DNA of 64,000 nt, from positions 1 through 64,000 of the forward strand of contig JAQBTQ010000001.1 of the NCBI GenBank assembly GCA_027624855.1, written 5' to 3'. Under the pieces are notes generated by a model that saw nothing but the letters and a program-made list of their open reading frames with translations, did not search any database and was not told the DNA's origin. The position numbers and the translations under genes are program-made. Numbering within the stretch: the stretch's first letter is position 1; each line of letters begins with the position of its first letter. This DNA comes from Bacteroidota bacterium (GTDB lineage: Bacteria > Bacteroidota > Bacteroidia > Flavobacteriales_D > Sanyastnellaceae). Positions 35,419 through 44,809 of the stretch are shown here, piece after piece.

Positions 35419-36372
35419 TCAGTTATTTACCACCCCCATCGATGAGAACTTTCGAATTCGCTGATCGATTCGCTTATCCGGATCCATGGGGATGAGCTTG
35501 TTTAAATGCTTTTTAATCTCCTTTTTGAGCTGCTTGAACATGGCCTCTGGGTCTGCATGAGCACCTCCCAATGGTTCCGGGACAATCCCATCAACCAGCC
35601 CGAGTTCCTGCATGTCTTCACCTGTCAATTTGAGGGCGTCAGCAGCTTCCATTTTATGTTCCCAATTTCTCCACAAAATAGAGGAACAAGACTCCGGGCT
35701 GATGACTGAATACCATGTGTTTTCGAGCATCAAGACACGATCACCAATTCCTATCCCGAGTGCTCCACCAGAGGCACCTTCGCCGATGATAATGCAGATT
35801 ACAGGAACCCGAAGTTGACACATCTCAATCAAATTCCGCGCGATGGCCTCTCCCTGACCTCGTTCTTCCGCTTCCAACCCTGGATAAGCACCTGGGGTGT
35901 CAATCAAAGTGACAATCGGACGATTGAATTTTTCCGCCAACTTCATCAATCTCAACGCCTTGCGATAACCTTCAGGGTTGGCCATACCGAAATTTCGATA
36001 CTGCCTCATTTTCGTATTCACACCCTTTTGTTGCCCAATGAACATCACCGATTGATCGTCAATAAATCCAAATCCACCGACCATGGCTTTATCATCCTTT
36101 ACGGTGCGATCGCCATGCAATTCCATGAATTGACCATTGGTGATCGCATTGATGTAATTCAGTGTATACGGTCGGTCGGGATGACGACTTACCTGAACGC
36201 GTTGCCACGGAGTCAGGTTTGAATAGATGCTCTCCGTCATTTCCCTGATTTTTGATTCCAAGTCTTCAACCAATGTGGCCATGTCCACATCACTTTGTTC
36301 TTGCAATTCTTTTGCTTGGATCAATTGTTCCCTCAATTGACGAATGGGTTCCTCGAATTCTAAGTAGTTCAT
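35419..36372 (-). CDS. accA: acetyl-CoA carboxylase carboxyltransferase subunit alpha
   Basis: A 317-residue AccA, which with AccD transfers carboxyl from biotin to acetyl-CoA to make malonyl-CoA for fatty acid synthesis. The N-terminal helical segment ([14 protein letters not shown]), [13 protein letters not shown], and the crotonase-fold strands ([29 protein letters not shown] and [15 protein letters not shown], cited in part) are all family features. accD is not in the window. Confidence 0.96.
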   Translation of the reverse strand: MNYLEFEEPIRQLREQLIQAKELQEQSDVDMATLVEDLESKIREMTESIYSNLTPWQRVQVSRHPDRPYTLNYINAITNGQFMELHGDRTVKDDKAMVGGFGFIDDQSVMFIGQQKGVNTKMRQYRNFGMANPEGYRKALRLMKLAEKFNRPIVTLIDTPGAYPGLEAEERGQGEAIARNLIEMCQLRVPVICIIIGEGASGGALGIGIGDRVLMLENTWYSVISPESCSSILWRNWEHKMEAADALKLTGEDMQELGLVDGIVPEPLGGAHADPEAMFKQLKKEIKKHLNKLIPMDPDKRIDQRIRKFSSMGVVNN

Positions 36373-36431
36373 GAATCTTCGATTTCCAAAGACAAATATG
36401 CGACAAGTTTCGAAGGGAAACGGACTTGAAT

Positions 36432-37016
36432 TCAGCTCCTTTCCAACAAGGTGTCCACCATTTTTCGAACGGCTTGTCCTCTGTGACTGATTGCGTTCTT
36501 CTCTGCGGAAGTCATTTCCGCAAATGTGCGGGTCTCGCCTGTCGGAACAAAAACTGGATCATATCCAAAACCCTCAACACCCGCTTGTCGAGGAGCAATG
36601 GCCCCTGTGCATGTGCCTTCAATGATCAATTCTTCGCCTCCCCTGATGACGCAAAAAACCGTTCTAAACTGGGCCATCCGATTCGTCGCATCGGTTAAAT
36701 CAAGCAGAAGTTTTGCCATGTTATCGTGGGAATCTGCTTGATCGCCAGCGTACCGTGCTGTTCGAACCCCAGGTCGTCCGCCCAATGCTTCAACCTCCAA
36801 TCCCGTGTCGTCAGCGAAGCAGTCCAGGCCGTAATTTTCAACCACGAATCGAGCCTTCATCTTGGCATTTCCTTCCAAGGTTTCGGCAGTCTCTGGAATT
36901 TCCTCATGACACCCGATGTCAGAAAGCGTTCTAATTTCATAGGCCTGCCCAAGCATCTCTTGAACCTCACGTGCCTTATTCTGATTATGAGTCGCGAAAA
37001 CTAAAACTTTGGCCAT
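36432..37016 (-). CDS. rdgB: non-canonical purine NTP diphosphatase (RdgB/HAM1)
   Basis: A 194-residue XTP/dITP diphosphatase that removes deaminated purine nucleotides. N-terminal [15 protein letters not shown] binds the phosphates, [16 protein letters not shown] is the catalytic loop and [10 protein letters not shown] and [10 protein letters not shown] complete the site. It is upstream of accA on the same strand after the men genes and separated from menE by one base. Confidence 0.94.
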   Translation of the reverse strand: MAKVLVFATHNQNKAREVQEMLGQAYEIRTLSDIGCHEEIPETAETLEGNAKMKARFVVENYGLDCFADDTGLEVEALGGRPGVRTARYAGDQADSHDNMAKLLLDLTDATNRMAQFRTVFCVIRGGEELIIEGTCTGAIAPRQAGVEGFGYDPVFVPTGETRTFAEMTSAEKNAISHRGQAVRKMVDTLLERS

Positions 37017-37017
37017 T

Positions 37018-38070
37018 TCAATTGTGATTTCGAGGTCGTTTCCATTTGCCGGTCCATGATTGTTCGAGCGGAGCCCATTCGATCACCTTGGGCGCATGGT
37101 GTTTCGGCAAATTGTCGCGAGACCAAGATTCAATGAAGCGTTTCTGCTCCTCCCAATCATGAGGCACTTCTTCAGAATGAATTCGAATAGCCACCACTTG
37201 TCCCCAGTCAGCATCTGGCACGCCAAAGCATCGAAACGGCTGATTGATGATTGCCTGCAATCCCATTTCAACCGCTTCAGGATGGATTTTAAGTCCTCCA
37301 GAGTTGATGACGTCATCCATCCTACCCAGCCAAATAAAGCTGTGATCATCTTGGCATTGAACCACGTCCCGAGTGATAAATTCTTGTCCGTCAGGAGTCC
37401 TGATGTTCAGCACCCCTTGCGAGTTCGTGCGTACCGCGAAACCAGGCAAGCACCGAAAGTTTGGTTCGCGCAGAGGGTAGAGTTGACGCAGGGCCAAATG
37501 ACTGATGGTCTCGGTCATTCCAAATGATTCAAAAACCCTGGTCTCACCACTTAATTGACTCAGCCAGCGATTATTTGGGGAACCGCCGCCAATCAGCACC
37601 GTTTTGAACGATTTCCATTGGACAGGATCTTCTTGTTCGATGGTTTGCGCTTGAATGGGAGTGAGCGCGACAAAGTCCAACTCGTCGGCATTGAACGTCG
37701 CATGAATTGCGGGTTTTGAAACCACCAAATCCCAGCGGCCAATGATAGCGCGAACCAACATCATCATGCCGGCAATCGAAGTCACGGGCAACGCCAATCC
37801 CGCCTTTGAACCAGGCGAAACCTCGAAATAGTCAATGGTTCTTTTCGCACTCGCCTCCATTGCTGCTTTTGCAAGTTGAATCGGTTTTGGGTTTCCTGTC
37901 GAGCCTGAGGTGCGAATGCTCATTGTAGGTTCTGAATTCCACCAAAGCTCCATTGCTTTGACCAATTCCAATTCCCAGGGTTCGATGACCGCCTCTTTTA
38001 AATCCATCAATGCGGAAGGATTCAGGCACCACCAACTCCCTTGCAAGTAAACGCTACCTTCCTTCATCAT
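37018..38070 (-). CDS. menE: o-succinylbenzoate-CoA ligase
   Basis: A 350-residue short ANL-family adenylating enzyme that activates o-succinylbenzoate in menaquinone synthesis. Motifs are IRTSGSTGNPKPIQLAK (P-loop), VFESFGMTETISHLALR (A5-like), WLGRMDDVINSGGLKIHPE (A8) and a C-terminal K in WTGKWKR. It is shorter than 450-residue MenE proteins, as common in Bacteroidota. It overlaps menC by 4 bases. Confidence 0.9.
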   Translation of the reverse strand: MMKEGSVYLQGSWWCLNPSALMDLKEAVIEPWELELVKAMELWWNSEPTMSIRTSGSTGNPKPIQLAKAAMEASAKRTIDYFEVSPGSKAGLALPVTSIAGMMMLVRAIIGRWDLVVSKPAIHATFNADELDFVALTPIQAQTIEQEDPVQWKSFKTVLIGGGSPNNRWLSQLSGETRVFESFGMTETISHLALRQLYPLREPNFRCLPGFAVRTNSQGVLNIRTPDGQEFITRDVVQCQDDHSFIWLGRMDDVINSGGLKIHPEAVEMGLQAIINQPFRCFGVPDADWGQVVAIRIHSEEVPHDWEEQKRFIESWSRDNLPKHHAPKVIEWAPLEQSWTGKWKRPRNHN

Positions 38071-39149
38071 AGCCGCAATTGATGTTCAATAGCATTCCAA
38101 CCCATCTTGCGTTCATTGGTCAATTTTCCTCTATCCACCTTCATGCTACTCGGGAGATTATTGGTGAAAAGTGCTCCCGTCCCGAGGCCTTGATGCAGCG
38201 TGTTTTTATCACTTCTCACCCCATCAGAAACCCACTGAGCAATGGCATAAAGTCCCAAATTCGATTCCAACGCTGATGTCGCCCACCAGCCGATGCCTCT
38301 TTCATCTGCGAGATCTACCCAATGTTGGCTCGCTTCAAATCCACCAATGAGGCTCGGCTTTAAAATCAAAAATTGAGGAGCAATCCGGTCAAGAAGCTCG
38401 ACTCGATCGGCAGGAAGAATTTCAATCAACGATTCATCCAATCCAATGGGAATTGGGCTTTGACTGCACAAAGACGCCAAACCCTCCCAATCATCTTGTT
38501 TGAGTGGTTGCTCAATGGAGTGGAAATCCAATTGGGCGAGGGCTTCTAATTTTCTCAGGGGAGTCCATGATTTTTCTTCTTTCGAAAATGCTCCGTTCGC
38601 ATCGCACCGAAGCACCACCTCATCGCCCAATGTCTGCCTCAATTCCCGAAGCCATCCCATTTCTGTGTCAAATGGAAGCGTACCCACTTTCATTTTCAAC
38701 GTTTGAAACCCCGCCTCAGCCAAATCCATTCCCTGCTGAAGCATGGCTTCTGGTGTATCCATCCAAATCAACCCATTGATGTCAATGGAGCTCTTGCAAT
38801 TGACAAAAGGACCCTCGTAGAAGACACCCGATTCTTCCGAATGCAAGGATAATTGAACCATTTCGAGGGCAAACCGAACGGCAGGGAGGTCATTCGGAAT
38901 GGTGGATAGATTCATATGTTTCGAGTCTTTGCAGTGATTGAGAAAGCGTTCGATGGATTCGATCTGATCCAAACTCAGACCCGGAATGACGCTGCACTCA
39001 CCCCATCCCCATTTTCCATTTTTGTCGCGAACACGAAGAATCCAGGACGGCTTCGAATGAAGGGTATTCCTGGATGTTCTTGCAGGCGTTTTGAATCGCA
39101 GATCGATTCTTTCAATCAAAAACTCCTCGAAATGCAGTTCATCCTTCAT
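38067..39149 (-). CDS. menC: o-succinylbenzoate synthase
   Basis: A 360-residue enolase-superfamily dehydratase that converts SHCHC to o-succinylbenzoate. Catalytic lysine in LKMKVGTL, metal ligands D and E in VVLRCDANGAFS and FHSIEQPLKQ, and the GLDESL segment, then the second lysine in LILKPSLIGGF. ATGA overlaps at both ends place it in one translational unit with menA and menE. Confidence 0.9.
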   Translation of the reverse strand: MKDELHFEEFLIERIDLRFKTPARTSRNTLHSKPSWILRVRDKNGKWGWGECSVIPGLSLDQIESIERFLNHCKDSKHMNLSTIPNDLPAVRFALEMVQLSLHSEESGVFYEGPFVNCKSSIDINGLIWMDTPEAMLQQGMDLAEAGFQTLKMKVGTLPFDTEMGWLRELRQTLGDEVVLRCDANGAFSKEEKSWTPLRKLEALAQLDFHSIEQPLKQDDWEGLASLCSQSPIPIGLDESLIEILPADRVELLDRIAPQFLILKPSLIGGFEASQHWVDLADERGIGWWATSALESNLGLYAIAQWVSDGVRSDKNTLHQGLGTGALFTNNLPSSMKVDRGKLTNERKMGWNAIEHQLRL

Positions 39150-40078
39150 GATTGGACCGTTTGAGCAAGAAGAATGAAAAATGCAGCCAACGCGGTGGAC
39201 AATGCTACCCTTTTCAGTTCAGGATCCAGGGCACTCGCTTCTTGACATCTAAAAACCCTGATCAAGTGGGTAAAATGAAAAGCGTTGATGATTCCGATCC
39301 ACTCCATGCCTCGCCAGCTTCCGTTTTCGAGGAAAAAGACAAACGTCCACCAAGACGCCCAAGCTGCGATAAAACAAACGGCATGGTACCATTTTGCTTG
39401 GTTGTAGCCCATTCTAACCACGAGGGTTCTTTTTCCCTTTGCAGCATCATTTTCATGATCGCGCATGTTATTCAAATTCAACACAGCAACGCTTAGCGCA
39501 CCTGTCCAAGTACCTGGAAGCAACCAAGACCACTCCCAAGAGTGGGTCAACAGAAAAGCCGTGCCGGCCACTCCAATCCAACCAAAAAAGGTCATCACCA
39601 TCAGGTCTCCCAATCCATAATAACCATATGGATTTTTTCCAGCGGTGTATCGATAAGCCGCGAAAATGGCCAAGACTCCCAATGAAATCATCAGCATTGA
39701 CAAGGCAAACGACCCTGAGGAATGCATCGAAAAATAAACCGTGGCAATTCCAATCAGAAAAGTCAAGAATCCCAGAACGCGGATTCCCCTTTTCATGGAC
39801 TGGGCCGAAATCCGCCCTGAGGCCACGGCGCGGTCTTGGCGTTCCTCGCCATCAACCCCATGACTAAAATCTCCCCAATCATTGGCCCAATTTGACAGCA
39901 CCTGAAGCAAAACGACAGTCATGAGAATCGCCCAAAACACAGGCCAATACTGAGAGGCCAAAAATTCACTGTTCATTGCCTTTTCATGGGCAATAGCACC
40001 GCCAATCATCACACATGCCGCAGCCAGTGGCAATGTGCGCAAACGGGAAGCTTGTATCCATGAAATCAGGTTATTCAT
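39146..40078 (-). CDS. menA: 1,4-dihydroxy-2-naphthoate polyprenyltransferase
   Basis: A 310-residue UbiA-family membrane enzyme that attaches the isoprenoid chain to DHNA. The first aspartate-rich motif is NWANDWGDFSHGVD and the second is NNMRDHENDAAKGKRT. About eight or nine hydrophobic segments are visible. It lies 3 bases after menD. Confidence 0.92.
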   Translation of the reverse strand: MNNLISWIQASRLRTLPLAAACVMIGGAIAHEKAMNSEFLASQYWPVFWAILMTVVLLQVLSNWANDWGDFSHGVDGEERQDRAVASGRISAQSMKRGIRVLGFLTFLIGIATVYFSMHSSGSFALSMLMISLGVLAIFAAYRYTAGKNPYGYYGLGDLMVMTFFGWIGVAGTAFLLTHSWEWSWLLPGTWTGALSVAVLNLNNMRDHENDAAKGKRTLVVRMGYNQAKWYHAVCFIAAWASWWTFVFFLENGSWRGMEWIGIINAFHFTHLIRVFRCQEASALDPELKRVALSTALAAFFILLAQTVQS

Positions 40079-40081
40079 GGT

Positions 40082-41743
40082 TTATGATGGGTTCAATAAA
40101 TGTTCCATTCGGTCCAACATCGATTTCAAGTGAGACGCCGATGCGGGACCGGGGGTCGCGATTTCAAGCAAACTTGGACCTTTTTCCGTTGACCACAAAC
40201 TGAAGGCAGATTCCAGGGAAATCCAATCTTTGCAAATGGAGTACTGCATTCCCAATTGCTCTGCAGAACCTCTCATGCTTTGGCCGAATCCAGACTCGAA
40301 AAATCGTTCCAGCAAGCCCGATTTTTCAGGGCCTTCCAGCCAACGAAAGATGTTTCCTCCACCATTGTTGATGACGATGACTTTAAGATTTTTCGGTTGC
40401 GGCCTGACTTGGAATCCATTTTGATCATACAACCAGGCTGCATCGCCAGAGATCAATACGACTTCTTCTTCTGGATTTTTTAGGGCATCCCCCACTGCCG
40501 TGCTCAAACATCCGTCAATCCCAGCTACGCCACGATTTGCATGAAGGATCATGCCCTCCCAATGAAACCACTGTGCGTAGCGAGCAGCAGTTGAATTCGC
40601 AAAATGGAGTCGATTGCAATGATCGACCAAGTGCGTTGAAAGCCACTGAAACACGTTAAAATCCACCCAATCTTCATTTGAGGCCTCCAATTGAAACTGA
40701 AAGGAACGAGCCCTCTGGACTTCCCAGCGTTGAGCAAACCCATTAAATCCAGGCAAAGAATCGATCAATTCCTGCAATCCCATTTCTGGAGAAATGCGCC
40801 AATTCCCTTGCAGGGATGAAAACATATCCCATGCATTGGCCTCCAACCCCACGTGCCAATGAGGTGCATTCCAGCTCGTCATAACAGCACGAAGTTTTTT
40901 ATCCATAGGCGGTAATCCCACCGTGATGATCGCATGGGGCCTCCACGAAGCAATCACTTCTTCATTCCAACCGCATAAAAGCCTCATGGAACTTGACTCC
41001 GCTGCTTGTTGATTTGATCCAAATACATCAGCAATGACGGCACAACGATCGATCAGTTGCTCCACCATGGACTCGCTTATGGAGTGAATGGCAAGGGCTC
41101 CGATGTGCACCACGATTCGCACGTCATGTTGGCTCAACAGCGACTCCAAGGAATCGGGCATGGCATCTTGTTCAAGCTGATGAGGCGTAACAATAGGCTT
41201 TGCAGAATCCGCAACAGCTTCCGTTGTACCGTACAATGGTTCTTCAAACGGCATATTCATGTGGACTGGGCCGCTTAATGCCTTTGTCCAAGCTGTTGTC
41301 GCCAGTTTTTCCATGGCTTCCGTCGACATGGATTGCTCATCGATTTGACCCGACCAAAGTACATGGGCATCGAACATTCCTTCTTGTTGCACGCTTTGAC
41401 CAAGACCCTGGTTCCGTGTATGGACCGGGCGATCTGCCGTCACACTCATCAATGGAACACCTTGGTAGTATGCCTCGGCAAGTGCAGGCCCATGATTCAG
41501 TGATGCCGTTCCTGAAGTTGAAATCACCGCAGCCGGTATTCCATCGGCTAATGCCATCCCCAAAGCCATGTGCGCAGCTGCCCTTTCATCTAGTGCTGTA
41601 TACAACTTCAAATCTGGAAATTGATTCGCTGCAATCACGAGTGGAGCATTCCGCGATCCAGGTGAAATCACGACATGACGAAGACCCAACGCAACCCATG
41701 TTCGCATCAAGCAATGTGCACCGATGTGATCGGTCATGAACAT
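40082..41743 (-). CDS. menD: SEPHCHC synthase (menaquinone pathway)
   Basis: A 553-residue thiamine diphosphate enzyme that joins isochorismate and 2-oxoglutarate. N-terminal GLRHVVISPGSRNAPLVIA and DERAAAHMALGMA, with E and R for cofactor contact; ISTSGTASLNHGPALAEAYYQGVPL; C-terminal GDAAWLYDQNGFQ (GDG-like ThDP site) and NNGGGNIFRWLEG. It is the first gene of the menD-A-C-E run and carries its own putative promoter. Confidence 0.93.
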   Translation of the reverse strand: MFMTDHIGAHCLMRTWVALGLRHVVISPGSRNAPLVIAANQFPDLKLYTALDERAAAHMALGMALADGIPAAVISTSGTASLNHGPALAEAYYQGVPLMSVTADRPVHTRNQGLGQSVQQEGMFDAHVLWSGQIDEQSMSTEAMEKLATTAWTKALSGPVHMNMPFEEPLYGTTEAVADSAKPIVTPHQLEQDAMPDSLESLLSQHDVRIVVHIGALAIHSISESMVEQLIDRCAVIADVFGSNQQAAESSSMRLLCGWNEEVIASWRPHAIITVGLPPMDKKLRAVMTSWNAPHWHVGLEANAWDMFSSLQGNWRISPEMGLQELIDSLPGFNGFAQRWEVQRARSFQFQLEASNEDWVDFNVFQWLSTHLVDHCNRLHFANSTAARYAQWFHWEGMILHANRGVAGIDGCLSTAVGDALKNPEEEVVLISGDAAWLYDQNGFQVRPQPKNLKVIVINNGGGNIFRWLEGPEKSGLLERFFESGFGQSMRGSAEQLGMQYSICKDWISLESAFSLWSTEKGPSLLEIATPGPASASHLKSMLDRMEHLLNPS

Positions 41744-41747
41744 GATA

Positions 41748-41775
41748 CAAAGTTAACCGGTAGCATGGTGATCAA
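41748..41775 (-). promoter_or_regulatory. possible menD promoter, near-leaderless
   Basis: Minus-strand TAACTTTG (41755-41748) ends 4 bases before the menD ATG, with TTG at 41775-41773 17 bases upstream. A transcript from it would lack a leader. The same TAACTTTG-4 bases-ATG layout occurs at pyrF. Confidence 0.35.
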
Positions 41776-42749
41776 GAAGCCAATTCCATTCGGATTGAAT
41801 CAATCTTTGATTGAATTTCTTCCCATTCTCCTATGGGAGTAGAACCTTCAACGACGCCTCCACCAGCAAACAATCGATGTCCATTGGAATGACATTTCAT
41901 GCAGCGCAGGTTGACATAAAACTCAGCCAATCCATCGCTTTCGATGAGCCCCAGGTATCCGGTATAGTAACCCCTTGGTGTGACTTCATGTTCCTCAATG
42001 AATTCCAACGCTTCGTTCCGAGGATATCCCCCGACAGCAGGAGTTGGATGCAGCAATGGAAGCCATTCTTCAATGGTGCGATTGGATTCGAATGCAATCT
42101 CCGTTTTGAGGTGCTTGATTTGGCCGTAATCCAAATCATGAACGTTTCCGACAATCACGTTTTTGACCGCTTCCTTGTTCAACAATCCTTCGATGAACTG
42201 AGTGACGAGGACTTGTTCTTTCATTTCCTTGGCTGTCCAGGCTTCGTCCAAGTCCATTTTTGTGCCCGCCAATGCCACCGTTCGGAATTGGCCACCCCCA
42301 GATGATTGGATAAGCAATTCAGGTGTCGCACCCAACCAAACCCCCGATTTTGGATGGTCAATCAAGTAGACGAAGGCATTTGGAAACACCTCACATTTGA
42401 TCTTAAATAGTTCTTCTGCAGAAGCATCCGAATGCCAGAATTCAGTCTGACTCAAGACCACTTTCTCAAGTTGACCCTCATCAATCGCCTTTAGTGCATG
42501 CCCAATGATCTGCTCATGCTGCGATCGGGACGACTTGACCTCAACCCCCATTTTTAAGTTGCGGACCGAACCCGGATGCGGAAAGTCACTTGTTTCTCGC
42601 ACACCAGTCAATTCAATTACCTCGTGAAATCGATCGGTTTTGAATGGCGCAAAGCGGAACGTTGTAGACCCTTCTTGAACCTGTTTCAGCTTCCATACTT
42701 TTTGTTCACCGGGAGCCCTCCACCATACCTGACCTTGGATGTTGTTCAC
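41772..42749 (-). CDS. menF: isochorismate synthase
   Basis: A 325-residue chorismate-utilising enzyme (MenF/EntC/anthranilate synthase fold) that makes isochorismate, the first step to menaquinone. Motifs are KVVLSQTEFW, VYLIDHPKSGVWLGATPELL, ALAGTKM, HLKTEIAF, HPTPAVGGYP and GYYTGYLGLIE, the last with catalytic residues. It starts with GTG and is shorter at the N-terminus than many MenF proteins, so the true start could differ. Lies 4 bases after the hotdog thioesterase gene. Confidence 0.88.
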   Translation of the reverse strand: MNNIQGQVWWRAPGEQKVWKLKQVQEGSTTFRFAPFKTDRFHEVIELTGVRETSDFPHPGSVRNLKMGVEVKSSRSQHEQIIGHALKAIDEGQLEKVVLSQTEFWHSDASAEELFKIKCEVFPNAFVYLIDHPKSGVWLGATPELLIQSSGGGQFRTVALAGTKMDLDEAWTAKEMKEQVLVTQFIEGLLNKEAVKNVIVGNVHDLDYGQIKHLKTEIAFESNRTIEEWLPLLHPTPAVGGYPRNEALEFIEEHEVTPRGYYTGYLGLIESDGLAEFYVNLRCMKCHSNGHRLFAGGGVVEGSTPIGEWEEIQSKIDSIRMELAS

Positions 42750-42753
42750 GTGC

Positions 42754-43152
42754 TTACCGTTTCGGTTGAGGGATGATCATAACGGTTAAACGACTGATGC
42801 AAATCAATTGTTCGAATTCATCGCGAATTTCAATGGACCAAACGTGCATCTTTCCTCCCCGATGGATCAATTTGGCCTCTCCATGGACCCACCCATCTCG
42901 AACACTCTTGAGGTGATTCGCATTGACCTCAACACCCACCGCCGCTTTCCCTTGCTCATGCACAAGATAGTGAGAACCAACAGAACCCAAAGTTTCAGCG
43001 AGAACGACACTGGCACCACCGTGAAGCAATCCATACGGTTGGTGCGTTCTTTTATCAACCGGCATTTTACCTAATACGCGTCCCTCTTCTACCTTTGTAA
43101 CTTCCAATCCAATCGCATCTGCTATTGTTGGAACACTCTTGAGTTCATCCAT
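42754..43152 (-). CDS. hotdog thioesterase (probable DHNA-CoA thioesterase)
   Basis: A 132-residue PaaI/MenI-like hotdog-fold thioesterase. HQPYGLLHGGASVVLAETLG is the family active-site helix, with the acidic E as the likely catalytic residue, and GVEVNANHLKSV follows. Its place at the head of the men cluster suggests hydrolysis of 1,4-dihydroxy-2-naphthoyl-CoA, but the PaaI family also acts on other thioesters, so that is inference. Confidence 0.82.
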   Translation of the reverse strand: MDELKSVPTIADAIGLEVTKVEEGRVLGKMPVDKRTHQPYGLLHGGASVVLAETLGSVGSHYLVHEQGKAAVGVEVNANHLKSVRDGWVHGEAKLIHRGGKMHVWSIEIRDEFEQLICISRLTVMIIPQPKR

Positions 43153-43187
43153 TTCCTTCGACCCATTATTCGACCGAAATTTACATC

Positions 43188-43901
43188 ATGGAAACAATGA
43201 CTCCACAACAACCCCGGATACTTCTCGCAGAAGATGACCCGGCGTTGCGAAAAGCGTTGAAATTAAACTTTAACAAAGAAGGTTGGTTTGTCATCGAAGC
43301 GAGCAATGGGGAGGAAGCATTAAACCATGCCAAGCAACACCGACTGGATGTGGCCGTGCTCGATGTGATGATGCCAAAGTTGGATGGCATTGCGGTTTGC
43401 AAAACGCTCCGTTCAGAAGGCTCGGATTTACCCATCCTTTTCCTTACCGCGAAAAATGATGGCGAAGACCGTGTGGAAGGGTTGAAATCAGGTGGTGACG
43501 AGTACCTCGGAAAGCCATTTCATTTGGAAGAACTTTTGCTGAGGATTCGCCGCCTAATGCGCAGACAATCCACGAATTCACCCGAGGTCATTTCATTCTA
43601 TCAGTTCAAGAATGGTGCGGAAATTGATTTTGATGCATTTGAAATCAAAACACTTCATGGAGAGGCGAGACGGATTTCCAAGAGGGAGTCTATGCTGTTG
43701 CGGCTGCTGATCTCTAAAAAAGAACAGGTCGTTAGTAGGGAAGAAATTCTCGAAGTCGTTTGGGGTTATCATGCCTTTCCGAGTACCAGAACCATTGACA
43801 ATCATTTGGTCGCTTTTCGGAAATATTTCGAGAAGGACCCAAAATTTCCCGAGCATTTCGTCTCAATAAGGGGTGTTGGTTACCGATTTTCTGAAAAATA
43901 A
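43188..43901 (+). CDS. OmpR-type response regulator (orphan)
   Basis: A 237-residue two-component regulator. Receiver domain about 9-125: the acidic pocket D16-D17 (LAEDDPAL), phosphoacceptor D59 in VLDVMMPKLDG, T in FLTAKND and K in YLGKPFHLEELL. The C-terminal winged helix binds DNA (ISKRESMLLRLLISKKEQVVS, SVRGVGYRF-like ending as VSIRGVGYRFSEK). No histidine kinase is adjacent, so its partner is elsewhere. Transcribed away from the men cluster, 35 bases from the thioesterase start. Confidence 0.9.
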   Translation: METMTPQQPRILLAEDDPALRKALKLNFNKEGWFVIEASNGEEALNHAKQHRLDVAVLDVMMPKLDGIAVCKTLRSEGSDLPILFLTAKNDGEDRVEGLKSGGDEYLGKPFHLEELLLRIRRLMRRQSTNSPEVISFYQFKNGAEIDFDAFEIKTLHGEARRISKRESMLLRLLISKKEQVVSREEILEVVWGYHAFPSTRTIDNHLVAFRKYFEKDPKFPEHFVSIRGVGYRFSEK

Positions 43902-43968
43902 ACCACTGTTTTTCAGTTGTTTAGTGTTGAATCGCGACATTTCCACAAAAAAAGTTTGAAAAAATGGC

Positions 43969-43985
43969 AACCCTCCGGGTTTTTT
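43969..43985 (+). terminator. weak terminator after the response regulator
   Basis: AACCC-TCC-GGGTT with a five-base stem, followed by TTTTTTC, lies 68 bases after the stop. The stem is short, so read-through into the next hairpin region is likely. Confidence 0.4.
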
Positions 43986-44082
43986 CTCGTCTAATGGGCA
44001 GACACGGTCTGAGAATACTGTGTTGGTTTCAATTTCTTGCAGGTTATTGAAGAGGAGTCCGAAGGGGTTCCTCTTCTTTTTT
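43986..44082 (+). ncRNA. candidate small RNA or structured 3' UTR
   Basis: A 97-base stretch without an ORF between a weak and a strong terminator. It can fold as CAGAC-ACG-GTCTG or, mutually exclusively, as ACACGGT...ACTGTGT (one G-T wobble); then TTCAAT...ATTGAA; then the terminator GAAGAGGA (44049-44056), a 12-base loop, TCCTCTTC (44069-44076) and TTTTTT. No promoter of the TAnnTTTG type was found, so processing from the response-regulator transcript is the simplest model. Not matched to 6S, 4.5S or tmRNA. Confidence 0.3.
44049..44082 (+). terminator. rho-independent terminator
   Basis: GAAGAGGA / TCCTCTTC, eight perfect base pairs with a 12-base loop and a T6 tract. It is followed by a low-complexity tract of imperfect tttttcctcgc units (about 44077-44142) and then the 3' end of rsmG on the opposite strand. 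Confidence 0.7.
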
Positions 44083-44181
44083 CCTCGCTTTTTTCCTCGC
44101 TTTTTTTCTCGATTGCTCTTTCCTGATTTGGTTTTTCCTCGCTCATGCCCAAAAGTTGGCATACCCGAATAACAATGCCAA

Positions 44182-44802
44182 CTATTTCATCTTGACATAC
44201 ACAACTTCTTTGGTCTCAAAAAAATCTTGTTGAAACCATTGTTGTATGGGCAAGCGCTCTGTCGGATAGCTCACCTCGTCAAGCTCTTGCGTTAGGTCCC
44301 CACCTTTGAGCGCCAAGATTCCATTAGGCCAAGGATTTAGGCAGCGATCCGAAATCTTGCCATCCACCCATGGGATGAATTTGTTCATGCGTGTAACAGC
44401 ACGACTAACAACAAAATCAAAGGACCCCGGCACCGATTCCGCGCGGCCGTGAATCGTCTCTACGTTGGAAAGGTTCAATGCTTCACAAACGGCTCGTACC
44501 ACTTTGATTTTTTTTCCAATGCTGTCGCAAAGCACAAAGCGAACATTGGGATAAACAATCGCAAGAGGTATTCCTGGAAACCCTCCTCCCGTTCCGACAT
44601 CCAACACATTGCTGCCATCAGCAAATCGCATCGCTCGCGCTATCGCTAGGCTGTGGAGCACATGCCGCTCCTTAAAAGCATCCATATCTTTGCGCGAAAT
44701 CACATTAATCTGGGCATTCCAGGTTCGATAAACCTCTTCCAACTGATTCAACCGAACAGAGGCCTCATTCGAGAGCTCCGGAATCCAATTTTGATAATCC
44801 AA
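44182..44802 (-). CDS. rsmG: 16S rRNA (guanine-N7) methyltransferase
   Basis: A 206-residue RsmG/GidB, which methylates G527 of 16S rRNA. The SAM-binding motif is NVLDVGTGGGFPGIPLAI, followed by RFVLCDSIGKK and SRAVTRM. The start is a TTG (LDYQNWIPELS) seven bases after the stop of the sigma factor gene; the frame is open further upstream but only inside that gene, and no ATG lies between. The length at this start equals the family's. Translation is probably coupled to the sigma factor. Confidence 0.88.
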   Translation of the reverse strand: MDYQNWIPELSNEASVRLNQLEEVYRTWNAQINVISRKDMDAFKERHVLHSLAIARAMRFADGSNVLDVGTGGGFPGIPLAIVYPNVRFVLCDSIGKKIKVVRAVCEALNLSNVETIHGRAESVPGSFDFVVSRAVTRMNKFIPWVDGKISDRCLNPWPNGILALKGGDLTQELDEVSYPTERLPIQQWFQQDFFETKEVVYVKMK

Positions 44803-44809
44803 GGGTCGT

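Noticed and set aside
44077-44142. Three to four imperfect tttttcctcgc units, first taken for a CRISPR-like repeat
   Set aside because: Units are only 11-12 bases with no spacers and sit in the T-tract of a terminator; simple-sequence slippage explains them.
43863-44162. A 99-codon minus-strand frame with a Lys/Arg-rich start
   Set aside because: The basic stretch is just the reverse of the tttttcctcgc repeat tract and the frame then runs into the response-regulator gene.
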